A stretch of 64,000 nucleotides of DNA from Candidatus Gastranaerophilales bacterium. GTDB lineage: Bacteria > Cyanobacteriota > Vampirovibrionia > Gastranaerophilales > Gastranaerophilaceae. Shown one piece after another: positions 26,348 to 34,684 of this stretch. The notes under the pieces are model-generated. The model did not search any database. It saw only the letters and a program-made list of their open reading frames with translations, and was not told where the DNA came from. Where the stretch lies: contig CAJOJE010000001.1 in NCBI GenBank assembly GCA_905234865.1, positions 240,021-304,020 of the forward strand. The letters are read 5' to 3'. The position numbers and the translations under genes were made by a program. Positions within the stretch are counted from its first letter, which is position 1. Each line of letters starts with the position of its first letter.

Positions 26348-27700
26348 TTAAATTAAAATTTCTCGCAAAATTTGTTTATTGTGGATGTTTAAAGCCTCTT
26401 TAACCGATCTGTACAATTCGGCGTCCGTACATCCCACTTTAGAAAACAGTAATATATAATCCGAGGATATTATATTATCAATAAATTCGCTTGAAAGCTC
26501 TGCATTAACGATTTTTACGTTATTAAATCGGGATAACACATCGGAAACGTTCTTATCGTCTTCAAAAATAATACAAGTTAAATCCGAATTTTTATAAGCA
26601 ATAAGAAGGTTTTTTAATACGGTAAGAGAGTTTTTCGAATTGTAAAGAACATTATCACCCAAAGCGGAATAAGGAAGCTTTTTATCAATGTTCTCCATAA
26701 CCAAAACGGCAATAAAAGCCGCAAATAGCCCAAATATCGCTCCGAGAATAATATTAAAAGATAATTTAGGAGATGTATATTCAAAATCACGAAGCAATGC
26801 AGGTTCTCTCAACACAAGAACTTTGGATGTTTCGGACATCTCTTGAACCATTTTTGACCATTGCAATTTAGTTGCAAGCTGGCTCACTTTTTGTGATTCT
26901 TCCTGAAGTTCAAGTTGCGATTTTGTTCCCGATATATACTGCCCTTTAATTGATGCAACGGCTTCGCCCGCAGAACGAGAAAAAGCACTTAGAGCAGCAA
27001 TATTTCCCGAGCCCGATAATACCGTTTGAGGCAGTCCTTGAGAATTTTTGATTTGAGTATTTAGATTATCTTTCACCTTGTTATACTCAGTTTCAAGAAT
27101 TTTAGTATCATTTTTGGCTCTTTCGGACTGAAAATCCTTTAGAACGTCAACATAATTTTTAATAATCGATGAGACAACATCATAAGAAAATGTAGGGTCT
27201 TTTGACGTAAATTCGATAGTTATAACGTTCGTTCCGGTTTTTGAATCAATTTTAAGTTTTTTACTTTTTGCAAACGAATACCCCGGAATATATTCACCCT
27301 CTTTTTTGTTCGGAATAATCCCGAATTTCTTTTTGAAAATCAAATTGTTATCTCTAACGACTTTATCCATTACAAGCGGGGATTTAAGAATTTCAAGCTC
27401 ATTGGATAATTTTGTTTGCGTATTGGAAGAAATTGATAAAGGAGAACCCGATTCCTCAATGATATAAGGGTTAAATTCGGGCATGTTTGTGCCGTTTGAC
27501 TTATTAATATATAAATCGGCACTTACTTTGTATTGTTTCGGCATAATAAAAGTAAGAGAAACGAAAAATAAAAGAACAACGGCAAAAGAAATAAATGCGG
27601 GTACTTTTCTGCTCCATATAATTAAAAATATTTTTTTAAAATCAATATTTATATCTTCGTCAAATTCGTCGGATAAATTGTGAAAATTATTTTGTTGCAT
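26348..27700 (-). CDS. Wzz/Wzc-like chain-length protein with a degenerate, kinase-less C-terminus
   Basis: 450 aa. The Wzz domain has its first membrane helix at about residues 33-53, a periplasmic region with coiled coil (about 180-290), and a second helix at about 318-340 with the family's proline-rich approach (REPALLRDFEYTSPKLSFN). After it some 110 residues remain (IIFEDDKNVSDVLSRF, SDYILLFSKVGCTDAELYRSV) that resemble the end of a BY-kinase, but no Walker A or B motif and no tyrosine cluster is present. It likely controls polymer length without autophosphorylation. GGGAG precedes the ATG, ten bases upstream of the transferase gene. Confidence 0.85.
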   Translation of the reverse strand: MQQNNFHNLSDEFDEDINIDFKKIFLIIWSRKVPAFISFAVVLLFFVSLTFIMPKQYKVSADLYINKSNGTNMPEFNPYIIEESGSPLSISSNTQTKLSNELEILKSPLVMDKVVRDNNLIFKKKFGIIPNKKEGEYIPGYSFAKSKKLKIDSKTGTNVITIEFTSKDPTFSYDVVSSIIKNYVDVLKDFQSERAKNDTKILETEYNKVKDNLNTQIKNSQGLPQTVLSGSGNIAALSAFSRSAGEAVASIKGQYISGTKSQLELQEESQKVSQLATKLQWSKMVQEMSETSKVLVLREPALLRDFEYTSPKLSFNIILGAIFGLFAAFIAVLVMENIDKKLPYSALGDNVLYNSKNSLTVLKNLLIAYKNSDLTCIIFEDDKNVSDVLSRFNNVKIVNAELSSEFIDNIISSDYILLFSKVGCTDAELYRSVKEALNIHNKQILREILI

Positions 27701-27722
27701 AATTTGCTCCCGTTTTTTAAAA

Positions 27723-27752
27723 ATAATATCATAAAGACATTCTTTATAACAA
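27723..27752 (-). promoter_or_regulatory. Likely promoter of the minus-strand polysaccharide operon
   Basis: On the minus strand TTGTTA, an 18-base spacer and TATTAT lie 23 bases before the Wzz-like ATG. They share the divergent gap with the promoter of the radical SAM gene. Confidence 0.35.
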
Positions 27753-27793
27753 AAACTTAAACAAAATTAAATTTTATAGAAAAATTAACAAAT

Positions 27794-27822
27794 AAACACA
27801 AAAATATTTTTGGAATATAATT
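27794..27822 (+). promoter_or_regulatory. Likely promoter of the radical SAM/PAP2/lipid-kinase operon
   Basis: TAAACA, a 17-base spacer and a perfect TATAAT (27817-27822) lie 28 bases before ATG 27850. AAAGGAG follows at the proper place for translation. Confidence 0.45.
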
Positions 27823-27849
27823 AAGAAAGTTCCAATTAAAGGAGAAAAA

Positions 27850-29364
27850 ATGAGAGTAGAAAAGGAAACAACAGTTTGGCAGCCCCGTTCGATGGGCATT
27901 TTTGATAACTTAAAATTAAAAATTAACGATAAAATAATTGATATGCTTTTAGCATATTTGGGAAATAATTTTTCTAAAGAAAAATTAATTAAACTTGCAG
28001 AAATTTTTGAAAAAATATCAGGCTCAAAAGGCGGCGTAAACCACGCAAGAAGAATGCAGTGGCTTTTTAAATCGGAACATCCGCATTATTTATGGTGGAA
28101 AAAAGTTTTATGCGACCTTGACCCGAACGTTAGAAATAAAGTCGTCAAGAACTTTTTCGTAAAAGGCTACTACGGCGACAATTTAAGGAAAAGAACGGAA
28201 TTTAATAAAAAGAACGGCTTTTATCCGCCGACGGTGCTTTTGGCTTCCATTACAAAAAATTGCAATTTTAACTGCAAAGGCTGCTGGGCGCACGAATACA
28301 GCGTTGAAGAAGATTTAACAAAAAATAAATGGAAAGAAATTTTAACCGAAGCAAGGGATGAAATGGGAATACATATTATCCCCGTCGTAGGCGGAGAACC
28401 GTTTATCAGAAAAGACTTTTTGGAACTTGCAAGAGAATTCGACGATTGCGTATTTATAACATTTACAAACGGTTCTTTAATAACGGAAAAAACGGTTGAA
28501 GAATTAAAAAAATTAGGCAATGTTCTTCCCATGTTTTCCCTTGGCGGTTTGAAAGAAAATACCGATACCGTAAGGGGTGAAGGATGTTATGATATGGTAA
28601 TGAAGAAAATGGATATGCTTAAAAGAGCAGGTATTTTCTTTGGCGCAAGCATAACGGCAACAAGCAAGAACTGTGATGAAGTTACATCGGATGAATTTAT
28701 GAAAATGCTATCGGATAAAGGATGTTTATGGGCATGGTTTTTCCATTACGTTCCGATAGGCGAAAGCCCCGATGTATCAATGGTACCGAATGCACAGCAA
28801 AGACAAAAAATCCTGAAAGCCGTATATAACGCAAGAAATACGCTTCCTATGATGACGGTTGATTTTTGGGGTGACGGTCCCGAAATGATGGGCTGCATTG
28901 CGGGGGGCAGGCAATATATCCACGTTAATCCGAGAGGGGATGTTGAACCTTGCACGTTTGTACACCTTGCAACGCATAATCTTAAAAATTGTACTTTGAC
29001 GGAAGCTCTTGCATCTCCTTTTATGAGAGCAATAAGAGAGGGTATTCCGTATGAGGACGGCAATATGCTTCGACCTTGCATGATAGTGGACAGACCCGAT
29101 ATTTTAAGAAAATATTATGAAGAATTTAAACCCTATGAAACCCACGAAGGGGCGGCGGATTATCTTACAAAACCCGAAATTAAAGCCGAAATCGATAAAT
29201 ATTCAAGCGAAGTAAAAGAAATTTTGGATAAAGATTGGGAAAATAACCTTTGGATGACTATATTTCCGCTAGAAAACGAATACTACATAGACAGGGATAC
29301 ATTCTGTTCCAAAAATCCTCCCGAAAATCATTGCAAAGAAGGATGTCCTCATTGCGGAAAATAG
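27850..29364 (+). CDS. Radical SAM enzyme with C-terminal cysteine motif
   Basis: 504 aa. About 125 N-terminal residues precede the radical SAM core. CX3CX2C is C138/C142/C145 in KNCNFNCKGCWAHEY, with VVGGEPFIRKDF as the SAM-binding loop. Core cysteines occur in EPCTFVHLA. The extreme C-terminus is cysteine-rich (FCSKNPP, HCKEGCPHCGK), suggesting auxiliary clusters. AAAGGAG precedes the ATG. The gene runs into a PAP2 phosphatase and a lipid kinase gene, so a lipid substrate is plausible but unproven. The family is widespread in anaerobes and uncharacterised as far as I can tell. Confidence 0.85.
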   Translation: MRVEKETTVWQPRSMGIFDNLKLKINDKIIDMLLAYLGNNFSKEKLIKLAEIFEKISGSKGGVNHARRMQWLFKSEHPHYLWWKKVLCDLDPNVRNKVVKNFFVKGYYGDNLRKRTEFNKKNGFYPPTVLLASITKNCNFNCKGCWAHEYSVEEDLTKNKWKEILTEARDEMGIHIIPVVGGEPFIRKDFLELAREFDDCVFITFTNGSLITEKTVEELKKLGNVLPMFSLGGLKENTDTVRGEGCYDMVMKKMDMLKRAGIFFGASITATSKNCDEVTSDEFMKMLSDKGCLWAWFFHYVPIGESPDVSMVPNAQQRQKILKAVYNARNTLPMMTVDFWGDGPEMMGCIAGGRQYIHVNPRGDVEPCTFVHLATHNLKNCTLTEALASPFMRAIREGIPYEDGNMLRPCMIVDRPDILRKYYEEFKPYETHEGAADYLTKPEIKAEIDKYSSEVKEILDKDWENNLWMTIFPLENEYYIDRDTFCSKNPPENHCKEGCPHCGK

Positions 29365-29948
29365 GTATACTTCTTGCAGGTTTTATAATATATACATATT
29401 CGGTAATCTCGAATTCGTTAATTACAAATTATGATAAAGAGATTATCGGATATATTCAAAAAAGTATAAAATCAATTCCTCCGATTTATTTTATACTGCC
29501 CGATTGCGCCTTGTTTGCAAGCTTAATCGTTTTAATTCTTATTGTCGGGATAATTTATTTTGTAAAAAATAAAATGTATAAAAAAGCATGTTTGTACTTA
29601 TTACTCCCCGTTATTTCTTATTTAATAAATAAAGGATTAAAAATTATCATAAATCGCCCAAGACCATTAGAATTTGCAACGATAATATACCCTAAAAGCT
29701 CGAGTTTCCCCTCAACACACTCGCTCACGACTTTTGTCATGTTTAGTGTTTTTTGCTATTTGATGTTCAAATATTCAAAGAATAAAATATTAAATTATGC
29801 CGTTATGATGTTTTCAATAATTTGGATAATATACGTCGGCTTTTCGAGAGTTGCAATCGGCGTTCATAATTTGACGGATGTTATCGGCGGATATTTTTTG
29901 GGAACAATTATAGTATTGGGGTTTATTCAAATTGAGAAAAAACTATGA
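29352..29948 (+). CDS. PAP2-family membrane phosphatase
   Basis: About 198 aa with five or six membrane helices. The three PAP2 signature pieces are present: K-x6-RP in KIIINRPRP, the PSTH motif in SSFPSTHSLTT, and SR-x5-H-x3-D in SRVAIGVHNLTD. The family removes phosphate from lipid phosphates or undecaprenyl diphosphate at the outer face of the membrane. I chose TTG 29352, which has AAGGA eight bases upstream; ATG 29343 lies inside that site and is the alternative. It overlaps the end of the radical SAM gene. Confidence 0.85.
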   Translation: MRKIGILLAGFIIYTYSVISNSLITNYDKEIIGYIQKSIKSIPPIYFILPDCALFASLIVLILIVGIIYFVKNKMYKKACLYLLLPVISYLINKGLKIIINRPRPLEFATIIYPKSSSFPSTHSLTTFVMFSVFCYLMFKYSKNKILNYAVMMFSIIWIIYVGFSRVAIGVHNLTDVIGGYFLGTIIVLGFIQIEKKL

Positions 29949-30811
29949 AAAACGTACTTGTAGTTTCAAATTATAATGCAGGAAGAAAAAAAGGAATTAA
30001 ATTTAAAAAAACAATTCAAAAATTTCTTCTTAAAAATTCCGACAAGTTTAAATTTATAACGATTGACGAGTTAAACAAAGACGTTATCGGAGATTTTGAC
30101 ACGATAATTGCAACGGGCGGGGACGGCACCGTAAGTAAAATTGCAAATTTAATCATCGGCACAAATAAAATTTTAGGCATAATTCCTGTGGGAACAGCAA
30201 ATTTACTTGCCGCCAAACTCGGAATAACGGGTAATTTAAACAAAAACCTGCAAATTATAAAAAAGGGAAATATTAAAAAAATCGACATTATTAAAATAAA
30301 CGATAAATACTCGATTTTAAGAACGGGTTTTGGTTGGGATTGCGACATAATAGTAAAAACCCCGCAATCCGTGAAAAATAAATTCGGATATTTTGCCTAT
30401 TTCATGGCGGCATTTTTATTTATGAACAGATTAAAAAAGAAAAAGTACGAAATAATTACGGAAAAAAACATCATAAACGAAGATATTACGCTTCTGATGG
30501 TTTCAAATGCCTCAAATTTATTTATGAATTTCTTTGAAACGGGAAAAAATACAAGCCTTGAGGATGGCGAATTCGAATTATTTTACATCAAAACAAAAAA
30601 TCCGCTTTATTTCTTTTTTGAACTTTTTAAAATTTTTATTAATCATAAAAAAAATACAAAAAATGTGAGATTTTTAAAAGCAAAAAGCATAAAAATAAAG
30701 AACCGCTGGGCAATTTGTCACATAGACGGAGAAAGAGAATACCTGAAGGACGATATATCGATTCAAATTATACCAAAAGCAATAAATGTAATTGCTGCAG
30801 CCAACAAATAA
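29945..30811 (+). CDS. Diacylglycerol/lipid kinase (DagK/YegS family)
   Basis: 288 aa. The catalytic-domain motif IIATGGDGTVSKIAN is at about residues 55-69, followed by GIIPVGTANLLA, both typical of DAGK_cat proteins. GTGFGWDCDI-like and DGE motifs follow in the C-terminal beta domain (HIDGERE). It phosphorylates diacylglycerol or a related lipid with ATP. The start overlaps the PAP2 stop by four bases (ATGA), so a kinase and a phosphatase acting on lipid phosphates are co-translated. Confidence 0.88.
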   Translation: MKNVLVVSNYNAGRKKGIKFKKTIQKFLLKNSDKFKFITIDELNKDVIGDFDTIIATGGDGTVSKIANLIIGTNKILGIIPVGTANLLAAKLGITGNLNKNLQIIKKGNIKKIDIIKINDKYSILRTGFGWDCDIIVKTPQSVKNKFGYFAYFMAAFLFMNRLKKKKYEIITEKNIINEDITLLMVSNASNLFMNFFETGKNTSLEDGEFELFYIKTKNPLYFFFELFKIFINHKKNTKNVRFLKAKSIKIKNRWAICHIDGEREYLKDDISIQIIPKAINVIAAANK

Positions 30812-30900
30812 AGACCGACCGTAATAATGATTTTTGACTCAAAATTTGTAATTGACAATAAAATGTCATATAATTAAAAAGTATTATAAGAAAGCTTTGA

Positions 30901-31482
30901 ATGAATATTTCAATACAGGTTACAATAGGAATAGTTTGCGGAATAATTTTCGGCTTATTTGCGGCAGGTGCTTCCATAAGTCAAAAAGAAAAAGAAATGA
31001 AAAACGCCTGGGACCTTCTTGTAAATGCCCTTAACATAAGGTATATGAAGCTAAAAAACGTGCTTACGTTTTTAAACCGCCACATGAGTGAATTTTCAAG
31101 CGAAATAACCTCTTTGATTACATTGTGCGATGAAGCAATTGACATGGGTATTCAAATAAAAAACGTCAAAGAAAGGCTGTTGGCTGAAAATCAAATCAAT
31201 TACAAGCTTGAGGGAATAAAAATTAACATGTCAAATTACCCCTCGCTTAACGGCGACGAGGAAGTTCAAAAATCAATTCAGGCAATTGCGGAAAGCGAAA
31301 TGTATGTCGGAGAAGCAATAAGAAGATATAATTCAAGAAACCTTGAATACAGGGTATTTTTGGAAACGTTTCCGATTACGTTTGTCGCTTGGATTATGAA
31401 TAAAAACGATGATATACTTCCTTTCAGTGTCACAATGGCGGAAGAATTCGACGATAATTACGTTGACGAAGACGAATTTTAA
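30901..31482 (+). CDS. LemA-family protein
   Basis: 193 aa. One N-terminal membrane helix (IQVTIGIVCGIIFGLFAA) is followed by the helical LemA domain: WDLLVNALNIRYMKLKNVL, then the closing AIRRYNSRNLEYRVFLETFP, which matches the family's N-x-x-V-x-x-F-P end. Function is unknown; the family is membrane-anchored and found across bacteria. The acidic tail (EEFDDNYVDEDEF) is a local feature. It lies 90 bases after the lipid kinase gene. A TTGACA stands at 30852, but no -10 box is well spaced from it. Confidence 0.85.
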   Translation: MNISIQVTIGIVCGIIFGLFAAGASISQKEKEMKNAWDLLVNALNIRYMKLKNVLTFLNRHMSEFSSEITSLITLCDEAIDMGIQIKNVKERLLAENQINYKLEGIKINMSNYPSLNGDEEVQKSIQAIAESEMYVGEAIRRYNSRNLEYRVFLETFPITFVAWIMNKNDDILPFSVTMAEEFDDNYVDEDEF

Positions 31483-31518
31483 TTTATATATTTTTATTTC
31501 AATCAGATAAAATAATTT

Positions 31519-32244
31519 TTATCTTTGAAGTTTTAAACATTTTTTGTGTGTCAAATTTTCAATTTTATCATCAATTAAAGGAAGTGCAAAGTCTTTGCCG
31601 TATTTATTTTTAATTGCAAGCTCAATTAAATAATCGGCAAATTTAGGATTTTTAGGTAAAATCGGTCCATGGAGATAAGTTCCGAAAACATTTTTAAATC
31701 TTGCGCCTTCATATCCGTCTACACCATTATTTCCTTTGCCTCTCGTTAATTTAAAAAGAGGCTTTGTATCATTGCTTAAAAAGGTAAGTCCGCTGTGATT
31801 TTCAAAGCCGACAACGGTATAATTCATAAATTCGGCAGCGACATTTCCGATAAATCTTTTATTCCCGGCAACCGTATGACAATCAAGAAGTTTTATGCCT
31901 TCCAGTTTTTCACCCGAATACGGTTGATAATAATTTCCGAATAATTGATACCCTCCGCAAATGGATAAAAAAACAACATTTTTGTCCCTATCGTTCATAA
32001 GCGTTTCTTTATTTTTGTTTAATTCAAAAGAAGCCTTCACCTGCTGACCGTCTTGACCGCCTCCGATAAAATAAAAATCAAAATAATCTTCTTTTATGAT
32101 ATCGGAAGAAAAAATATTATGAACTATTAAATCAATGTTTCTTGCTCTGCATCTGTATTTTAAGGTCGTAACGTTACCCAAATCGCCGTATATATTAAGC
32201 AAATCGGGATAAAGATGAGCCAAATTCAAAGAAAGATTTTCCAT
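31519..32244 (-). CDS. gatD: GatD-like type 1 glutamine amidotransferase (lipid II isoglutaminyl synthase subunit)
   Basis: 241 aa. The class I amidotransferase nucleophile is C96 in FLSICGGYQLFG, and the catalytic histidine lies in GTYLHGPIL near residue 190. The N-terminus LSLNLAHLYPDLLNIYGDLGNV is the GatD/CobQ-like signature. In Gram-positives GatD supplies ammonia to MurT, which amidates D-glutamate in lipid II. No murT is adjacent here: the neighbours are proS and a convergent LemA gene. GAAGG precedes the ATG. Confidence 0.85.
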   Translation of the reverse strand: MENLSLNLAHLYPDLLNIYGDLGNVTTLKYRCRARNIDLIVHNIFSSDIIKEDYFDFYFIGGGQDGQQVKASFELNKNKETLMNDRDKNVVFLSICGGYQLFGNYYQPYSGEKLEGIKLLDCHTVAGNKRFIGNVAAEFMNYTVVGFENHSGLTFLSNDTKPLFKLTRGKGNNGVDGYEGARFKNVFGTYLHGPILPKNPKFADYLIELAIKNKYGKDFALPLIDDKIENLTHKKCLKLQR

Positions 32245-32275
32245 TTTAGACCTTCTTTAAAACCAAATGAAGAAA

Positions 32276-33988
32276 TTAATCTTCATTCAGTTTTAAAACT
32301 TCCTCGGTTACACGTTTAATTGCTTCTTCAATTGTGATAACGTCAAATTCTTTTGAAGAGCGCATTTTAAATTCGACTTTTCCTTCTTTTATTGCCTTAC
32401 CTACTGTAATTCTGAAAGGAAAACCGATTAAGTCGGAATCTTTGAATTTAACTCCCGCTCTATCGTCCCTATCATCAAGAACAACTTCAACTCCGTTTTT
32501 CTGCAATTTTTCATATATCGTATATGCAGCCTCTTTTTGGTCGGGTTCTTGAATATTGACGGGAACAACTACACAATGATAAGGTGCAATTGCCAAAGGC
32601 CAAATAATTCCGTATTCATCATGGTGTTTTTCGATAGCGGCGGATGCGGTTCTTGTAATTCCGATACCGTAGCAACCCATAATAAAAGGTTTATTTTCAC
32701 CTTTTTCATCCGTATAACAAACATTCATCGGTTCAGAATATTTAGTTCCCAATTGGAAAATATTACCGACTTCAATACCTCTTGTAACAAACAAAGGTTG
32801 ACCGCAAACAGGACATTTTTCACCCGCTTTTGATAAAGAAACATCAACAAAATTTAAATCAGATTTAAAATTGACGCCTACTTTATGTTTATCCTTTATA
32901 TTAGCGCCCGTAACAAAATTTTTCATGCCCGCAATCGATTTATCGTATAAGATTTTAATTTTATTCTCTAAGCCAAAGCATGTCACAAACCCCGGAACAC
33001 AGCATGTATATTCTAAAACCTCATCATCGGTTGCAGGTCTTATTTCGTTTGCACAAAGAACATTTAATAATTTTGTTTCTTCAACTTCTTTGTCGCCTCT
33101 AATCATCACCATAACGGGTTTAGAATCGGCAATATATAAAACCGATTTCAGAATGTTATTTTCAGAAACTTTTAAAAATTCTGCCAAGTCTTTGATTGTT
33201 TTAACGTTGGGAGTATCAATCAGTTCTTCTTTATCAAATCTCGTTGTTGTAATTTCATCGTTTAAAATTGAAGTACAATGATTGGAATTTGCGCTGTAAT
33301 CACAATGTTTACAATAAAATACGTCATCTTCGCCGGTTTGAGTTTCCGTTAAAACCATAAACTCATGACTTACTTTTCCGCCTATGGCGCCCGAGTCGGA
33401 TTGTACGGCTTTGGTTTCAAGCCCGCACCTTTCAAAAATTCTTTTATAAGCTCTCCACATATTTTGATATTCTTCATCCAAAGACTCTTGAGAACCATGG
33501 AAAGAATATCCGTCTTTCATAATAAATTCCCTGCTTCTTAAAAGTCCGAAACGAGGACGAATTTCATCTCTGAATTTTAATTGGAATTGATATAAATTCA
33601 GGGGTAATTGCCTGTATGAAGTAACGATACCGTCAACAACGGATGTTATAACTTCTTCATGCGTAGGACCTAAGCACAATTCAACATCATGTCTGTCTTT
33701 CATTCTTAATAATTCTTTACCGTAAGCACCCCAGCGCCCCGAACGTTTCCATAGCTCCGCAGGTTGTACAAAAGGCATGGATAATTCTTGAGCACCTGCT
33801 TTATTTAATTCTTCTCTTGTTATTTGTTCTATTTTTGAGATAACTCTGTTCATTAACGGAAGGTATGTATAAATTCCGTTTGCAAGTTTTTTAATATACC
33901 CCGCTCTTACAAGCAGCTTATGGCTCATAGCTTCCGCATCCTGCGGAAAATCTCTCAGGGTTTGTACAAAAAGTTTACTCATTTTCAT
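32276..33988 (-). CDS. proS: Prolyl-tRNA synthetase
   Basis: About 570 aa, the bacterial type with the INS editing insertion (about residues 225-400). The class II core shows the motif 2 region KFRDEIRPRFGLLRSREFIMKD in two halves and the motif 3 arginine in GCYGIGITRT. The C-terminal anticodon-binding domain includes DDRDDRAGVKFKDSDLIG. A zinc-like cysteine pair occurs in CKHCDYS and CPVCGQP. ATG 33988 is chosen with AAGGA 11 bases upstream; a second ATG two codons later is possible. It lies 31 bases before gatD and probably shares its transcript. Confidence 0.96.
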   Translation of the reverse strand: MKMSKLFVQTLRDFPQDAEAMSHKLLVRAGYIKKLANGIYTYLPLMNRVISKIEQITREELNKAGAQELSMPFVQPAELWKRSGRWGAYGKELLRMKDRHDVELCLGPTHEEVITSVVDGIVTSYRQLPLNLYQFQLKFRDEIRPRFGLLRSREFIMKDGYSFHGSQESLDEEYQNMWRAYKRIFERCGLETKAVQSDSGAIGGKVSHEFMVLTETQTGEDDVFYCKHCDYSANSNHCTSILNDEITTTRFDKEELIDTPNVKTIKDLAEFLKVSENNILKSVLYIADSKPVMVMIRGDKEVEETKLLNVLCANEIRPATDDEVLEYTCCVPGFVTCFGLENKIKILYDKSIAGMKNFVTGANIKDKHKVGVNFKSDLNFVDVSLSKAGEKCPVCGQPLFVTRGIEVGNIFQLGTKYSEPMNVCYTDEKGENKPFIMGCYGIGITRTASAAIEKHHDEYGIIWPLAIAPYHCVVVPVNIQEPDQKEAAYTIYEKLQKNGVEVVLDDRDDRAGVKFKDSDLIGFPFRITVGKAIKEGKVEFKMRSSKEFDVITIEEAIKRVTEEVLKLNED

Positions 33989-34034
33989 AATAAAGCATAT
34001 CCTTATCAATATTTTAAGAAAATTATACCACTAA

Positions 34035-34063
34035 AAAAGCGCACATTATAAACGTGCGCTTTG
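34035..34063 (-). terminator. Terminator of the exported-protein gene at 34082
   Basis: AAAGCGCAC (about 34036-34044) pairs with GTGCGCTTT (34054-34062). On the minus strand it is followed by a run of six T. It lies between the 34082 stop and the proS start. Confidence 0.8.
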
Positions 34064-34081
34064 TTAAAATATTTTTAAAAA

Positions 34082-34612
34082 TTATAAATTATCGATTGAT
34101 TTTTTGATTGATGTTTGAGATTGACTGTCCCTATAAATATAATCGGGGATTAAATTTGAATTATATTCAAAACCGTTTGAACCGGGTACTAATTTACCGG
34201 CATGTTCCATTCTCTGAAGGTCGCTTGCATAATATCTTTCATACTTATCATTAGGCGTACGGTAAGAATTATAAGTAGGAGACAGCGTTTGGTCAAAGAA
34301 AGAATTCTCAAAGTAAATTTCTCTTGCGCCAAACGTTCCCGTATCGGCATTCGGGTCAAAATATCTGTGTGCAACCTGATAAAACTTCTTTAAAGGGTTG
34401 TCCGAATAGATTTTTCTTGAAAAGAAAGGAACATAATCGGAAGAAGAACCTTGAGATAACATTCTTGAAGTTTCAATGGTTTTTAAAATATTCATGGAAT
34501 AACCCGCACGATGAAGCGTAGAAACATCCGAAGTGGAATATTCTTCAATATAAGCATGAGTTGAAGCCTGAAAAGCTAATATCATAAAAAGCGTTAAAGC
34601 AAATTTTTTCAT
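34082..34612 (-). CDS. Exported protein of unknown function with an S-T-L-H-R-A-G motif
   Basis: About 176 aa. The signal peptide is MKKFALTLFMILAFQAS with likely cleavage after THA. The mature protein begins YIEEYSTSDVSTLHRAGYSM and is polar and tyrosine-rich, with no cysteine. I recognise no domain. The STLHRAG segment recurs at the N-terminus of the LysM protein at 49176 and, as VLHQAGYS, in the SLBB export protein. GAGG before ATG 34612 decides the start. It is monocistronic with its own terminator. Confidence 0.75.
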   Translation of the reverse strand: MKKFALTLFMILAFQASTHAYIEEYSTSDVSTLHRAGYSMNILKTIETSRMLSQGSSSDYVPFFSRKIYSDNPLKKFYQVAHRYFDPNADTGTFGAREIYFENSFFDQTLSPTYNSYRTPNDKYERYYASDLQRMEHAGKLVPGSNGFEYNSNLIPDYIYRDSQSQTSIKKSIDNL

Positions 34613-34684
34613 TTGTAATCCTCTAATAACTCTTATCAACATTATATATAATTTTTAAAATTATGCCAATATGTTGCAAAAATA

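Noticed and set aside
30852-30887. Strong promoter before lemA using TTGACA at 30852
   Set aside because: The nearest TATAAT (30869) and TATTAT (30882) are 11 and 24 bases away, outside workable spacing.
32334-33281. Long open frames antisense to proS
   Set aside because: Shadows of a highly conserved gene; no ribosome-binding sites or recognisable domains.
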